Shown here piece after piece: positions 62,596-64,000 of a stretch of 64,000 nt of DNA (the first letter of the stretch is position 1; every line of letters starts with the position of its first letter). The notes beneath the pieces were generated by a model. That model was given only the letters and a program-made list of their open reading frames with translations, was not told the origin of the DNA and did no database searches. The position numbers were made by a program, and so were the translations under genes. Source of the stretch: Lacticaseibacillus manihotivorans DSM 13343 = JCM 12514 (GTDB lineage Bacteria > Bacillota > Bacilli > Lactobacillales > Lactobacillaceae); assembly GCF_001435035.1 (NCBI RefSeq), contig NZ_AZEU01000018.1:1-64000 (forward strand), written 5' to 3'.

Positions 62596-63939
62596 TTAAT
62601 AAAGTTCAAGGTATTGATCGCGTTCCCATTCAGAAACGGATTGACGATATGCAGCCCATTCAAGATCCTTAGAATCTTTAAAGGATTGATACAAATGCGG
62701 GCCAAGCGCACCTTTAACCACTGGATCAGCAGCTAAAGCTTTCAAGGCGTTGTGCAAAGTGGAAGGCAAATCTTGGATATGGTTAGCTTTGCGTTCGTCG
62801 TCTTGCATCCGGTAGATGTTGCGATCGATGGCATCTTCTGGAGTCAAGCCGTTGCCGATCCCATCAAGGCCAGCTTCCAAAATAGCGGCAATGGCTAAGT
62901 ATGGGTTAGCTGTTGGATCAACAGAACGCAATTCCAAACGGGTACCTAAACCGCGAGATTGTGGGACGCGGATCAATGGCGAACGGTTGGTACCAGACCA
63001 AGCGATGTAAACTGGGGCTTCAAAGCCTGGGACCAAACGCTTGTAGGAGTTGACCGTTGGGTTGTTGATGGCGGTCAAGCCACGTGCGTGTTCCAACAAG
63101 CCCGCCAAGAAGTGCTTGGAAGTGGTGGATAATTGATCTTCACCATTTTCATCAAAGAAGACGTTGGTTTTGTCATCTTTGAACAAGGACATGTTGATGT
63201 GCATGCCTGAGCCGTTGATGCCTTGTAATGGCTTTGGCATGAAGGTCGCATACAAGTTGTATTGACGCGCGATGGACTTAACCACCAGCTTGAAAGTTTG
63301 AATGTTGTCAGCAGCTTGCAAGGCGTCGGTGTACTTAAAGTCGATTTCATGTTGGCCAGGCGCAACTTCATGGTGAGAAGCTTCCACTTCAAAGCCCATC
63401 TTTTCCAGTTCCAACACGATATCACGCCGGCAGTTTTCACCTAAGTCCAATGGGGCAAAGTCGAAGTATGAGCCTTTATCGTTGAGCTTGGTGGTTGGTT
63501 GACCATTTTCGTCTAATTTGAATAAGAAGAATTCTGGTTCTGGGCCGATGTTGAAATCAGAGAAACCAGCGGCTTTCATTTTGTCGATCACACGGATCAA
63601 GTTGTTACGTGGGTCGCCGGCAAAAGGAGTCCCATCAGATTTGTGCACGGAGCAGATCAAGCGTGCGACTTTGCCGTGTTCATTGCCCCATGGGAACAAT
63701 AACCAGGAATTAAAATCTGGGTACAAGCGCATATCACTTTCTTCGATGCGGACAAAGCCATCGATCGAAGACCCATCAAACGCGATCTTGTTGTTCAAGA
63801 CCTTCTCAAGTTGTGAAATCGGCACTTCAACGTTTTTGATGATCCCGTTAACATCGGTGAACATCAAACGCAAAAACTTCACATTTTCATCCTTGACACT
63901 TTGTCGAATTGCTTCGGCGGTGATCGTCTTCTTTGCCAT
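62596..63939 (-). CDS. glnA: Glutamine synthetase, type I
   Basis: GlnA makes glutamine from glutamate, ammonia and ATP. The 447-aa length and lack of an adenylylation insert mark the GSI-alpha form of Firmicutes, which is feedback-inhibited rather than adenylylated. Visible motifs are [53 protein letters not shown] and [15 protein letters not shown] in parts. AAGGAG precedes the ATG. It follows a short open frame that may be the end of glnR, the usual partner. Confidence 0.96.
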   Translation of the reverse strand: MAKKTITAEAIRQSVKDENVKFLRLMFTDVNGIIKNVEVPISQLEKVLNNKIAFDGSSIDGFVRIEESDMRLYPDFNSWLLFPWGNEHGKVARLICSVHKSDGTPFAGDPRNNLIRVIDKMKAAGFSDFNIGPEPEFFLFKLDENGQPTTKLNDKGSYFDFAPLDLGENCRRDIVLELEKMGFEVEASHHEVAPGQHEIDFKYTDALQAADNIQTFKLVVKSIARQYNLYATFMPKPLQGINGSGMHINMSLFKDDKTNVFFDENGEDQLSTTSKHFLAGLLEHARGLTAINNPTVNSYKRLVPGFEAPVYIAWSGTNRSPLIRVPQSRGLGTRLELRSVDPTANPYLAIAAILEAGLDGIGNGLTPEDAIDRNIYRMQDDERKANHIQDLPSTLHNALKALAADPVVKGALGPHLYQSFKDSKDLEWAAYRQSVSEWERDQYLELY

Positions 63940-63966
63940 TCTTATTGAACTCCTTTGTGTGTGTTG

Positions 63967-64000
63967 TTACGGCCGGAAACCAAATCCCTGACGGATATTG
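63967..64000 (-). CDS. Partial frame upstream of glnA, possible glnR C-terminus
   Basis: A minus-strand frame enters from the window edge and stops with TAA at 63967, 27 nt before glnA, ending RQGFGFRP. In Firmicutes the repressor gene glnR directly precedes glnA. The residues are too few to identify it by sequence; the call rests on context. Confidence 0.35.
   Translation of the reverse strand, partial: NIRQGFGFRP

Overview
The window looks like a chromosomal segment from a lactic acid bacterium of the Lactobacillaceae, most like the Lacticaseibacillus (L. casei) group. The reasons are the roughly 48 % GC content, Firmicutes-type gene order (rplS; rpsP-trmD; ffh/ylxM; rnc-smc-ftsY; plsX-acpP; gmk-rpoZ-coaBC-priA-fmt-rsmB-stp-prkC-rsgA-rpe-thiN; folD-xseAB-ispA-tlyA-argR-recN; rplU-prp-rpmA), a secreted glutamine-type SBP-permease fusion, PepX, and an L27 N-terminal extension paired with the Prp protease. 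Nearly all genes lie on the minus strand. The plus strand carries pepX, rpmB and three small genes. The genus is an inference; no search was run.

Layout: 1-2.5 kb, glnPQ-type amino-acid ABC transporter. 2.5-6.6 kb, DUF805 membrane protein and a heterodimeric ABC exporter whose second subunit is frameshifted. 7-8.2 kb, yneF, ynzC, a 57-aa gene and rplS. 8.2-13.6 kb, an envelope-glycan operon: GT2-GtrA fusion, a cellulose-synthase-like GT2 with a PilZ (c-di-GMP) domain, and a large membrane protein interrupted by an in-frame TAG. 13.8-30.3 kb, translation, SRP, cell-division and lipid genes (trmD, rimM, khpA, rpsP, ffh, ylxM, ftsY, smc, rnc, acpP, plsX, recG, fakA, asp23). 30.5-45.5 kb, rpmB, a short HelD-like helicase, the long gmk-to-thiN operon and a patatin-like protein. 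45.5-47.6 kb, an SOS-controlled small gene with two LexA boxes and an IS110-family element with a candidate bridge RNA. 47.6-55.9 kb, recN, argR, tlyA, ispA, xseBA, folD, nusB, asp23 and efp. 56-59.5 kb, an aminopeptidase, the rpmA-prp-rplU cluster, small proteins and two tRNAs. 59.6-64 kb, pepX, a roughly 450-nt unexplained structured intergenic region, and glnA.

The most unusual content lies between genes. Three families of large imperfect inverted-repeat elements recur in intergenic gaps. Family 1 (about 24041-24306 minus, 24400-24648 plus, 54183-54417 plus) folds as a cloverleaf: a long outer stem enclosing three hairpins whose stem sequences change in a compensatory way while the linkers are conserved. 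Family 2 (6669-6872 minus, 17311-17516 plus) has an outer stem, two hairpins and five conserved short motifs. Family 3 (18453-18563, 30735-30848) is a single long hairpin. They occur in both orientations relative to neighbouring genes, so they look like independent structured RNAs or non-autonomous mobile elements, not leaders. I cannot rule out that they are already catalogued.

Three genes appear damaged or have anomalous starts (ABC exporter frameshift near 4711, TAG at 10043-10045, missing canonical start at 13614). These could be true decay or sequencing errors.
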